Source of the DNA: Pycnopodia helianthoides
Lineage: Eukaryota > Echinodermata > Asteroidea > Forcipulatida > Asteriidae
Length of the DNA stretch: 64,000 bases
Direction of reading: 5' to 3'
Assembly: GCA_032158295.1 (NCBI GenBank)
Contig: CM063252.1
Location: 17,628,036 to 17,692,035, forward strand
Positions within the stretch are counted from its first letter, which is position 1, and each line of letters begins with the position of its first letter. Below, piece after piece: positions 37,551 through 48,029 of this stretch. The translations under genes were made by a program, and so were the position numbers. Below the pieces are notes generated by a model. That model made no database searches. It had not been told where the DNA came from and worked only from the letters and a program-made list of their open reading frames with translations.

Positions 37551-38219
37551 CAGTTGACTCTCGTTAATACGAGGTCCGCCGGACTGGCCCGTTTTCCCTC
37601 GTATTATCCGAACCTCCTCTTAAACGCAGCACCCTATGTTGTCATAGAGCATGCACTACACACGTGTATAGGCTTAAACAGAGCGGTTTGTTTCCATTTT
37701 TATTTACTAATTAGTCATAGAAATTTATTATTTTGTAATAACTCAGATATAAATCATACCAAAGTGATGTCAAACTTGCCATTCATGTCACCATGATGTG
37801 ACAAATTCGGTACTGCGTAGCATTTATGCTGAACGTTGTTTTCGTTAGTAGTCGTCTAGTGGGCAAGGGAAATAGCATTTCAAGCGTAGGTTACCAGCTA
37901 AATGTTTCTGGTCTTTGGATCGGACGGAGCTGTATGGCCAGTCCGATCCGATAAATAGTTTGGCAACAAGATATTGTAATTTCCTAACCTTAACTTAACG
38001 ATAAGCTTTTGTTACTCAATATTTCCAAATCATGCTACAAAAGTATGAAAAACAATGTGTTTTGTCATCACGTATTATCCGTGTTCTGGTTACGACCATG
38101 CTCGTATTTTCAGTTTTTTAAGACATAGAAACACGCATGGGACAGTTCGGGACCGGTGAAAAACCTTGTATAAACTGGCGACTCGTATCTTCCGAGCTCG
38201 CATTAACGAGAGTCGACTG
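37551..38219. mobile_element. Tigger/pogo-like MITE next to the CHAF1B stop
   Basis: 669 bp flanked by TA (37549..37550, 38220..38221). Inverted ends: CAGTTGACTCTCGTTAATAC left and CAGTCGACTCTCGTTAATGC right (reverse complement). The internal words CTCGTATTATCC and CGTATTATCCG echo the ends. No transposase frame. It starts 28 bp after the CHAF1B stop, so the 3' UTR probably runs into or through it. Confidence 0.85.
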
Positions 38220-38317
38220 TATAAAGATAAAATTAGCAAACAGCTTGCATTGATGTGTGTACACTTGGGAGCATCAATGACAGTGATGTAGACTGGTTGT
38301 CTGTCTTTATCCTTTGC

Positions 38318-38323
38318 AATAAA
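38318..38323 (+). terminator. Possible CHAF1B polyadenylation signal
   Basis: AATAAA about 100 bp after the right end of the Tigger-like MITE and 800 bp after the CHAF1B stop. It is the first clear plus-strand hexamer I noted beyond the element; use is unproven. Confidence 0.35.
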
Positions 38324-38329
38324 GACAGG

Positions 38330-39780
38330 CGTTGGTAAAAAAAAAATACTATGGTTTTATTGGGCAAGTTTATACAATGGAATACATGCACTAAACTTTC
38401 CCAAGTTCTTGATGTTTGCGAGAATGGAACGTACCCCGTATTGCAGACTCTTTTGGGAGCACATATTAAGCTTGTTGACTTGTGTAGCCCAAAATGTACC
38501 AATATTGTGTTTACATGAAGATGTTTTAAATGGTGTAATTGATAGACATGCAGTTCATGATAAATGTAGGTATGATGGTAATTGACTGCTTGTACCGATT
38601 GGGTGGTGTTCTGTCATGTATTAATGGTCAATAATCCAATAGCATTCCATTGAGGCTTTTGCCATACCATGCTCTTCTTTTCCCATAAAATGTTTCCTTG
38701 AGAAGTCTCAAAAACTCAAGAAGGCGACTTTTTCTTCAGCAAAAGTAGCCTCACCCACAAGTAAAATGACATTCTAGACCTGCATAATAACAGAGCAAAA
38801 CTTGACTTTCAAAATAATTGTTTATTCTTTTACTTGAAGCAAACATTTGTAGTAAAAGTACTTCATTTGGTATATTTTACTTCTACTTTTATCAAAAGTA
38901 TAAAGTATGGTTTTATATCATTTATCTACAGCACTGAATTTGTACATATTTTACAGAAAAACATGATTGAATCTTAAATAATACAAAGAGTTGCCTCTAC
39001 CAAATGTGATGAATAAAACTATAAAAACAGCACAATTTCTGTGTTTCAGTTTTCTTAGTAACAGTAACAGAAGAATACTATGTAAATATCTGCCATCTGT
39101 AAAAAAAAAAAAAGAACATAAAAAAAAAACCAAAACCCCAATATCGCAGGGAAGCCCTTTCTACACACAAGGTAACAAAAATTAATTGTCACAAAGTATG
39201 TAACATAAAAAAGGTACACAATAACATGAACTATCCCAACTCACAATGTGAGGATTCCATGTGAGGACAGCATGACATAACGATGTAGAACACTGACCAT
39301 AAATATTTGCAACTAAAAAACATAAACTGAATCTTGAAAATGGTGCAGATAATAGGCGAGTTTAAGTGTGACAGACACGGAAACTGCAAGTTGCAAATAT
39401 TTACTAATATTTGACTGTGAACATTGTTGAGGAAGACACTTTAAAAAGTAGAAACCCAATGATTTTCAATGTCTTTGTGGTACTGGCACATATGGATTAG
39501 TCTTTAGCATTATACAAATTTGATAAGCAACATAAGTTTTTTTCTTCTTCAATTTATCGCTCCACCATTTGATTCAGTTCTTTGCCTTTGAAGATGTTCA
39601 CATTATATTGCTGGTCTGGTCCCTTTGCTTTCTGAGAACCCAAAGATGGTGGCAATATCTGTTTCCAATATCCTTCTCCAAGCCTAAACTAACAAACTCT
39701 TGTCCAGTCTTGCAGATCTTCCCATGTAACTGATATAAATAAACAACTGCAGAGTGTCCAACCATCCAACATCCCACTCC
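38330..39780. other. Spacer between convergent genes
   Basis: AT-rich, no gene recognised. It should hold the 3' UTR of the minus-strand 262-aa gene; a minus-strand AATAAA (plus TTTATT at 38821) is a possible end signal. A-rich tract near 39101-39130. Confidence 0.45.
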
Positions 39781-42700
39781 CTACACTGTGATATATTTTC
39801 TGCTTTCTTCACTGCCAAACGGGGCACCAAGTGGAACAGCTGGTTCCCATACATCTAACTGTTGCACGGAGTCAAGTTCCTCTCGATACTTCCGTCTTCT
39901 TTCCTTAGTGGAGAAACGCTCACTGAAAAATGGACAAATACATTTCACAAGGTCAATATGAACACATGATGCAATCATGACATCATCTAAATGCTAATTA
40001 CAGGATTTGAACCAGCCTTTAGTCACCGGGAACACGATTACAACCTTTTTTTGCATAGGACTCTGGGGGGGCGGTGATGAGGCACTGAGTATACTGAGTT
40101 CATCAGTGCAAGGGTAAAAGTCAAAATAATATTCTTTATCCCTGATGTAGTTAATTATTACATCAATTAAAGGAACATTACAGAATTGGTTTTTGCTAAC
40201 AAAACAGTTGCTGGCAGTGTAAGCACTTTATGTAATCCACCATGTACATAAACTGATAAACCTGTAGAAGTTTGAGATCGATCGGCCATCTGGGTCACGA
40301 GAAAATAGTGAAAAACCTATTACACATTTGCATGAAATCATATAGATTCAACAAATGAATAAAACGCTCACTGAGCGATAAACTCCAATCGGGAAAATTA
40401 GTTTATTCATTTCTCATCAAATATGGCATTTCAGACAGAAATATTTAAAGGGATGTTTTCTACTATCATCATCATATCATTAGACTGTGTAAGTTTTATG
40501 TAAATCTGTGATCAAAAAGTATATTTTACAAGTTTTTTTCTTACCAATTCTGTAATGTTCCTTTAAAATATGAATGCAAACTTGAGTGCCACTTAAGATG
40601 GGTTAAGAAAAAAAGGAGGGGGGACTTGGTATAGACCTCGGAGGTAAGATTCATTGGTTATAATTTAAGAAAAACTCTGACTTCTTCCAAAAGTCTAAAA
40701 TCCAGGAGCTGGACCTTGAGTGCTGTGATTTGTCACAAACGGGGCTCGACATTGACACTGGATCTGATAAACCTCTTTCAGTTCTGTTGAGTATTAAAGA
40801 ATTTTTACCCATAATACAAATGAGATCAATCTTCTTTTAGTACTCGTTCAAATTAAAACAGTTAAAATATTAACTGTGTAGGTAATACTATTATTACTAC
40901 TATTTTGTATATATATATATATATATTTTTTTTTTTGGGGGGAGGGTCATTGCAAATCTGGTTTAGTAAACATTTTGGATTTTCCCCCCAAATTCGAGCC
41001 CTGACAAAGTTAATGAATTTGCGGGTTTTTGAATAATAGCAATGGCATCTTTGGCTAGCCGTGTACTCTTAAAAATAAAAACATGATTACAGCCATTTGT
41101 TTCAATTTATTGAAATCAATGACCTCTACATTTAGCCTAAAAGGAAAAATAGCCAGGTCCCTTGAAATTGAGAACAATCAGAATTGACTTGAAAAATAAC
41201 AGGGAATAAGATGAGTATAGCCATAATGTATTCCATCAGAGATAAATTGAAGGATTTATGGATAAAGTAAAACTTTATATAAGACTGACCTTGGATAACT
41301 TGGCAAGTCTTGAAGAGGGACAAATGTGTCGTGTTTTTTCCGTATCGCACCTCTACAAGAAAAATATACATCAATATAATGTCAATGAGATATGTTATTT
41401 ATGGTTTCTATGTGCTCAAAGTATTTCTTCATTGTAAGTAAATAGTCAGAGATTTTGGAAGTTGGATCCTTTTGTTAAAGCCCTTCATAAAATAGGTTTT
41501 TTGTACATGTTATTTTGATATCACCACCTGCATGTACACTACCATGTTGTGTTTTTTTTTCTTTTTTTGAGAAGTCAAATTTTCTAGCTGTAATATTTGG
41601 AGGAAAGTGTAAAATAATCTGATCATTGATGTAATGCACACTGTGGGACACAATGGGCCCTTGCTTGGAACCATGCAGGACACCGCCAACGGCGAAAAAA
41701 AAAACACCAGTTCATAATCAAAGAAGGTGGCTAGTTTTTCAGATTAAATATCAACAAAATGACAGGGAGGAAAGCTTCACTTTTATGATCAAATAATAAC
41801 TAAACACAAAATAGACAAGGGTAAATAGTCAAACAAGTTTGAGTGATTTCGTTCCAGATGATCTTTAACAACACAGCTGTGTTCTATCCTTGGCTAGTAC
41901 CCAAACTATGCTAACGCACAAGTAGTAAAACTAGTCATAAGTTAAATTAAATGGATGCTATTAAGCGTGATTAGGCACTAATCTTAAAACTCTGTGACTG
42001 TTTCAAAAAGCTCATGTCTAATACCACCTTGCAGTTGTAGAGTTTTATTTTAAAAAGTTCCAATTGACAGGCATTTTTGGGGGGCACCAGTGCATTTCTA
42101 TATGCCCCTCAGGATACTGTTTTCCCCTGGCACATTGTCAGTCACTGACATATCACATAATAAACCTTGCTGTGCCATTTTGAGATTCAGATCCCTGTGT
42201 GTTATGCAACGAAAGCACGTCAGGGCAAGGGGTCAATACCAATTCATAAAGTTGTCTCCCTCCTTCACTCATGTATCCTTACCCAAAGTTAACGATAGGT
42301 CTTGTGGAGCCAAAGGTGTGGAATTGAGGAGAATATTCTACAGCTTGATAAGACTTATCCCCTGATGCAGCGGCAGGAATATAACCTCTCCTTTCAAATG
42401 TTGATGGCACTAGACAGAAGACAGAAAACAAGACTGTTATTTATTACAGCCACCAAGCATGATGTAATTGTATAATGTTGCCACTTTACAGATGTTTTTA
42501 CAAAAACTAGACTGAAAAATAGTATTGAACTGTAGGGAGAAATGTCAAATGTTTTTACAGAAGGTTAACTTCCCCTTTACAAACACAACATACCATTTCT
42601 TACAGTTCAAATTCTCCTGATAAATATTTTTGTCTGGATAATACCATTGAAAGTTAAGAAAATACAATTTCAAATCACCATTTTGATTTTGATTATTGCA

Positions 42701-45700
42701 ATAAAATATGAACACATGCAAAATCCCTGAAAAATATAAACCTCGAGCCTGATACTTCATGGAGACAATTGTTTCCATACCCCTGGTCAATGTCTTTGTG
42801 CCCCTTGAAATGTTCTAGTGGAAATTTGCATTTGCCTCATAGTGCTGCCCTTTACTAAGGAAAAACTGCCTTGCCCTTAACAAGGGCCTGAAACTATTTT
42901 GTAGTTTTCACCAGAGCGGGACCACCTAATGTTTACCTAATGTTAAAAAGAATGGAAATTAAATTACTCTTCCATAACCCAATGAGATAATTTTTTTCTC
43001 CAAGTTTATCTTCATTCCACAGTTTGATTTGGTACCCCCCCCCAACATCTTTGGAATGCGATGTGGTTTTGGACTGCTATAACGGCACTTACTCTTTAAA
43101 AAATCATCAGCATTTTCTTATGCTCACAATTTCTCATTGAAGACATACTTTGAGAAGTTTTGCTTTCTTGAAGGGTAACAAAATTGAGACTAGGTAAAAT
43201 AATTGAAAGAAAAACTTAAAAGAAAATCTTACATTTTCTATTTTTTCCAAGCATCATGAAGTGAGTGATTTCCTTTGATGAGGTCCTGCTTGCTGGATGA
43301 TTTTTGTCCTCAGGTAGTGCATCAGGAGGAAACTGGCAACGTCTTCCGATGTGATACCCCTCTGGGTAGAAGGACCACTCAGTCTGAGTCTGGAAAAGAC
43401 TACCTGGAAGAAATAACAAAGTACATTGAGGTTTGCAATACACCTTAATCAAACTCTGTTTTGTGAGAACATGTACAAGTCTGTGTTGAAAAGAACTGCT
43501 GTTTAATCGGAATTTCATCTATGAGAGGGCAAGGCCATTTTCATTTTGAAAGGCCAAGACCAGGGCAACAAAGACCATGACTTCCAGGGCCTCCGTTTAG
43601 TTCCAGACCTGTCAGAGATGCTCTTTTTGTGATTAGAGGAGATTGTTGGATTCCAACAGGGAGTGCAGCTTAAACAACACATTGATATGAATAGGATATA
43701 ACTTTTAATTAGCATGCTTCATTCCTGGAACCTTTGTAGCTTTACTGAGACTTTTGTTTCATACAGGTACTATCAAAGCCAGTACTGCAAGGTCATGTCC
43801 TTTGCCAAACACTGCTAATTCAGTCATTTGGCAGAATGGGGGGGGGGGGGTCGCTATCTGTGTTGGGTAATATGTTCAGTGGAAACAAAAGGAAAGAAAT
43901 GAGCAACTATCCCCCAATACCAATGACTTATCAAAAGACACCCGCCAAAGACCATGGCCTAGCTTCAAATTACATCAATTTATTTGGGGTCATTACCAAA
44001 GTATGACCCTACCTTTAAACAAATTTGCCTACCAAAAGATGAATGGCAGCCTAAATATAAGGTCATGCATACTGTTTGTGTCTCGTTTCTAAGCCATTTC
44101 TATCGTCGCAAAACTTACCTGGGTAGCATCGTAAAGATGGAAGTTTGAAATCTTCCCTTGGCTCAGGATCAGTTGGGGCAGGAATGTACCGAAGTCGAGA
44201 TGACCAATCTAGACCCTTACTGTAGAAAATGATCAAGAACATTAACATGCAACAGTAAGAACATTGTACTGCATTTGTAGCAATTTTAAACCCATTTCCA
44301 AAGTAAAACACTCCCTATGGAATAGGTTTGTGCCCTTTATGGATAATGATTGAGTGCTAATTGTCCTCAAGTGTTTTGCACAGTCCAGACAGACACAAAA
44401 TCCACCACCACCTCTGGTGGAATTCGAACCACCAGGACTCATATGAACATGCACAAAATCCCTGTCAAAACAAAAACCATTTTACTCTGTTTTTACTAAA
44501 ATGTGTCTACAGGTTGGCTCAGTTGGTTTCTTTCCCTGCCTTACACCCTGTGGACTCCGGTGCAAATCCCATCTCAGACCAGAGCCTTGCAATGTGGATT
44601 GGGTTTTCAGTCCCTACCTGATTGCATGGGTTTTCAGTCCCTACCTGATTGCATGGGTTTTCAGTCCCTACCTGATTGCATGGGTTTTCAGTCCCTACCT
44701 GATTGCATGGGTTTTCAGTCCCTACCTGATTGCATGGGTTTTCAGTCCCTACCTGATTGCATGGGTTTTCAGTCCCTACCTGATTGCATGGGTTTTCAGT
44801 CCCTACCTGATTGCATGGGTTTTCAGTCCCTACCTGATTGCATGGGTTTTCAGTCCCTACCTGATTGCATGGGTTTTCAGTCCCTACCTGATTGCATGGG
44901 TTTTCAGTCCCTACCTGATTGCATGGGTTTTCAGTCCCTACCTGATTGCATGGGTTTTCAGTCCCTACCTGATTGCATGGGTTTTCAGTCCCTACCTGAT
45001 TGCATGGGTTTTCAGTCCCTACCTGATTGCATGGGTTTTCAGTCCCTACCTGATTGCATGGGTTTTCAGTCCCTACCTGATTGCATGGGTTTTCAGTCCC
45101 TACCTGATTGCATGGGTTTTCAGTCCCTACCTGATTGCATGGGTTTTCAGTCCCTACCTGATTGCATGGGTTTTCCCCATTGGGGTTTCCTTCCACATCA
45201 AAAACTTAACATTTCTTCTTGTTTCCTATACATCCTGTTATTGTCGCTAATTGTGCTGTTTAACAAAAAAAAACTACCAGTTTTTGTGACATGGTATTGT
45301 GTGTTTATTGAAAACTAGAGAATGGGAAGTTATTTACTCTTCCTAAATGCAATGATGCACTTTTCCTTTAAGATGAGTTTGCATAGTTTCTACAGTGATT
45401 TGTTATGACACATTGAATTTTGCACAGCGATTGAGATTGACATTGACTAAATCAACCGCAGATAAATCTTAAAGGTACACATTGCCAATTGGATCGGTCG
45501 AGTTGGTCTATAAAAAGCGTTTGTAACCGTTTGTTATAAAATGCATGGTTAGAAAGATAATTTAAAAGTAGAATACAATGATCCACACAAATATGCCTCG
45601 AAATTGCGTGGTTTCCCTTGAACTTTGCGAACTAACACAGTCGGCCATTTTGTGGAGTCAAAAGTTTGACTCCATAAAATGGCCGACTGTGTTAGTTCAC

Positions 45701-47823
45701 GATGTAAAAGGAAAATCACGCAATTTTGAGGCACATATGTGTGGATCATTGTATTCTACTTTTAAAACATCTTTCTAACCATATGCATTTTATAACAAAC
45801 GGTTTACACACGCTTTTTATAGACCAACTCGGCCGATTCAAGGCAACGTGTACCTTTAACTTGTGATATAAAACTCGATATCTTAAAGTAGAATATTGCT
45901 CAAACATATTCTGGTAAGCAAAAATTTGCAGGATACCAGGCACAGATGGTACATGCAAAAGAAATTTTGGATGGTTACCATATTCTTGTAAGCATAATTT
46001 TGTCGTGCTTGGCTACTCTTTGTGCTCTATGAAATTGAACCCTGGTCTCGAAAATTCAACTCGAAAGTTGCTTTGTGGCCTCCAAAGTTGACTGCCACTA
46101 ATTAGTTGCAATGATGTGAATGTATAGTAGGATACATTGTCTAGATACTCACTCTGAATATTTAACTTGAAGGCAATGTGGATGAGGATTCCATGATGGC
46201 TGAGTTCCCTCTCCATGAGGTATAAACTGACGACCTCTTACTGTAGCCTTATCATAACCACGCTTCTCTGCAAAGTGACGCCTCTCACGCTCTATTCACA
46301 AAAGTACACGTTTTATTATTAAATTAGAAATAAGGAACAATTGATTTTTTTATTTTTTCATAATAAACTAAAAAATTTAATAGATGTTAATTTTGCCTTG
46401 GGGATAAAGAATATTGTTTGGTGTTTGCCAATACAAACTGTACACCGATGTGTATTAAGCACTGTATACTCAGTATTTTCCCAAGTCCTATGCTTGGAAT
46501 CAACGTCAGTACACATTGAATCATCACAGAATCATCAATAAAAAAAAAGTATGTATTCTTTTGGTAACACTCATCAAGTCTAGTTTGTATTGTTCAGTTA
46601 CATCATACACATGCAACATGGTCCAGTTATTGACAAAGTCTTTTTATTCAGTAACATTTTTTTAGTTCTTAGTTTTAGAGTTCTGGGCATAGAAAGCTAG
46701 GCTAGGGCAGTTGGCTTTTGGGTGGGCCAGGCAACATCATGTGTGTGTGGAGGGCTTAAGGCACTTTGGTGACCATTGTCCGTTATAATTGTATTGTGTT
46801 CTTAAGGGCCTAGGTCTCCACCTGTAATTTAGGTATTTTTGTAGTTTATTGTGATTGATAATTGATTAAAATGGCATATTGATTAATTTTTATGCGCCTC
46901 GACTACGCAACAATATGAAGTTTTGGGTCCATACAGCGGAGGCTCAGTTTGTTCAATTTTATGTTCAATTTTCCCCTATGGCAAAAATTTTAATCCCTAA
47001 CCATTGCATCGATAAAGTTAATGCAATTATGTTCATCCGTCATTGTGGCACTGGTAATTCAATGTTTTTTCAACAGTAACATTCCAAAATTACATTACAG
47101 ATTAATGTCTGCCCCCCGCCCCCGCCCCCTCCCCTTGTCAAACCAGTATTACTCACAGGTCTGGTGCCGACACTGCTCAGGACTTTGCTTTGCTTTAGCA
47201 GGGAGGTCAAGTTTTCCCTAAAGTATTACTAATCTAAAGACTTTTTAATTTTCTAACTACCACCACCACCACTCAGTCTCTAGTCTGGCAGTGGCACTAT
47301 GTGGCACATCTGCTCTTGCTATGAATGCATGCAGGTGGTTGCAGTCGCCACTAATTCTAATGCACTATTTTGTAACATTAAACTTGAATTAGTTGCGATA
47401 ATCATAAAGCCTTGTGAATGCGAAGCAAATTTTGACGTCACAAATTCGCAACAAACATTTCGCAAGGGTTGAGATGTGCTCAACTCCTGCGAAACATTCA
47501 CAGCAAAAACAGAGATGTGATTCCCATTCGCTTGAAGTGTAAACCTTCATCCTTCAGATGGTCGCCTCTGGTCTGCAACCGTCGGGAGGATAAAGAGTTA
47601 TAATTTTTGCAATTGCATCTAGTCGTAACTAAACTGCCGGCATGGACGGTTGCCACAGGCGCGGATGCCGTGACACAAATCAAGCTCAACAACATATACA
47701 TTCAAGACAAGACTTAAAATAAAAGTAAAACACGATTGTCGATTATGAATATGATAAATATTGATTAAATGACATACCAATTCGTCCAGGAACGCCGATC
47801 TCCGTGATGACATGAAGTGCCAT
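39781..47823 (-). CDS. Unassigned 262-aa protein, probable ciliary or sperm-tail protein
   Basis: Seven coding exons on the minus strand: 47823..47778, 46291..46153, 44219..44119, 43403..43233, 42409..42283, 41352..41290, 39922..39781 (TAG). Every border is GT/AG and the phases join into one frame of 263 codons. The start is the first ATG after an in-frame TAA. Protein start: MALHVITEIGVPGRI; later blocks ERERRHFAEKRGYDKATVRG, FIPHGEGTQPSWNPHPH, GLDWSSRLRYIPAPTDPEPR, TEWSFYPEGYHIGRRCQFPP, FERRGYIPAAASGDKSYQ, HDTFVPLQDLPSYP, ERFSTKERRRKYREELDSVQ; C-terminus SRKYITV. No signal peptide, membrane segment or known domain is seen. The many Pro, Trp and Tyr residues and scattered basic stretches recall microtubule inner proteins of axonemes. 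An RFX X-box lies about 190 bp upstream. The family is not recognised; the ciliary role is inference. Convergent with CHAF1B. Confidence 0.8.
40167..40566. mobile_element. MITE, copy 1 of a near-identical pair
   Basis: Ends TTAAAGGAACATTACAGAAT and, reverse-complemented, TTAAAGGAACATTACAGAAT again, then TGGT. About 400 bp; nearly identical to 54250..54643. In the last intron of the 262-aa gene. Confidence 0.9.
42745..42890 (+). repeat. Dispersed ~170-bp repeat, copy 3
   Basis: GCCTGATACTTCATGGAGAC start, CCCTGGTCAATGTCTTTGTG middle, AAAACTGCCTTGCCCTT end. Aligns with 25487..25665 and, inverted, 17207..17385. In an intron of the 262-aa gene. Confidence 0.65.
44503..45265 (+). mobile_element. 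SINE with an internally expanded tandem array
   Basis: Head resembles the SINE at 17045: TTGGCTCAGTTGGTTTCTTT (A-box-like), GGTGCAAATCCCA (B-box-like), then GTGGATTGGGTTTTCAGTCC. The segment that is single-copy there is repeated about 21 times here (44600..45174). The tail ends in an A-run near 45257-45265. In intron 2 of the 262-aa gene. Confidence 0.75.
44600..45174 (+). repeat. 27-bp minisatellite inside a SINE
   Basis: About 21 virtually identical 27-bp units containing TGGGTTTTCAGTCCCTACCT then GATTGCA. The unit has no stop in several frames, so repeat peptides on both strands appear as long open frames (225-271 codons); these are artefacts. Confidence 0.97.
45469..45859. mobile_element. 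Fold-back MITE, palindromic along its full length
   Basis: 391 bp with TTAA ends; left TTAAAGGTACACATTGCC and right (reverse complement) TTAAAGGTACACGTTGCC. The two halves pair almost along their whole length around about 45660. In intron 2 of the 262-aa gene. Confidence 0.9.
47391..47612. mobile_element. Decayed copy of the hAT-like MITE family
   Basis: Starts TTAGTTGCGATAATCATAAA; the end carries GGTCTGCAACCGTCGGGAGG then ATAAAGAGTTATAATTTTTGC, a degenerate form of the terminus seen at 11049..11942. In intron 1 of the 262-aa gene. Confidence 0.6.
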
Positions 47824-48010
47824 GTTAATTTCAATTTATTTAGTTTCGTTTCATTTGTGCGATTTTAAGTCTTTGGCAACACTTCCTTGACAGAGCAAAC
47901 AGAGTACACAGACAGGATCCGGATACTCATCACATATCGTACATGTTATACGATCGTACGTAAACAAACAAATATTGTAGCTTTTGTCGATGAGGGCGCG
48001 TGAGTCCTAC

Positions 48011-48023
48011 GTTGCTTGGTTAC
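48011..48023 (-). promoter_or_regulatory. RFX X-box motif upstream of the 262-aa gene
   Basis: The minus strand reads GTAACC-A-AGCAAC, an exact fit to the X-box consensus GTNRCC N(0-3) RGYAAC bound by RFX factors. It is about 190 bp upstream of the start codon and in the expected promoter position. RFX sites of this kind mark ciliary genes across animals. Confidence 0.65.
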
Positions 48024-48029
48024 AGCTGT

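Noticed and set aside
44501..45318. Open frames of 225-271 codons on both strands (AWVFSPYLI, CMGFQSLPD, TENPCNQVG repeats)
   Set aside because: Products of a stop-free 27-bp unit in a SINE within an intron.
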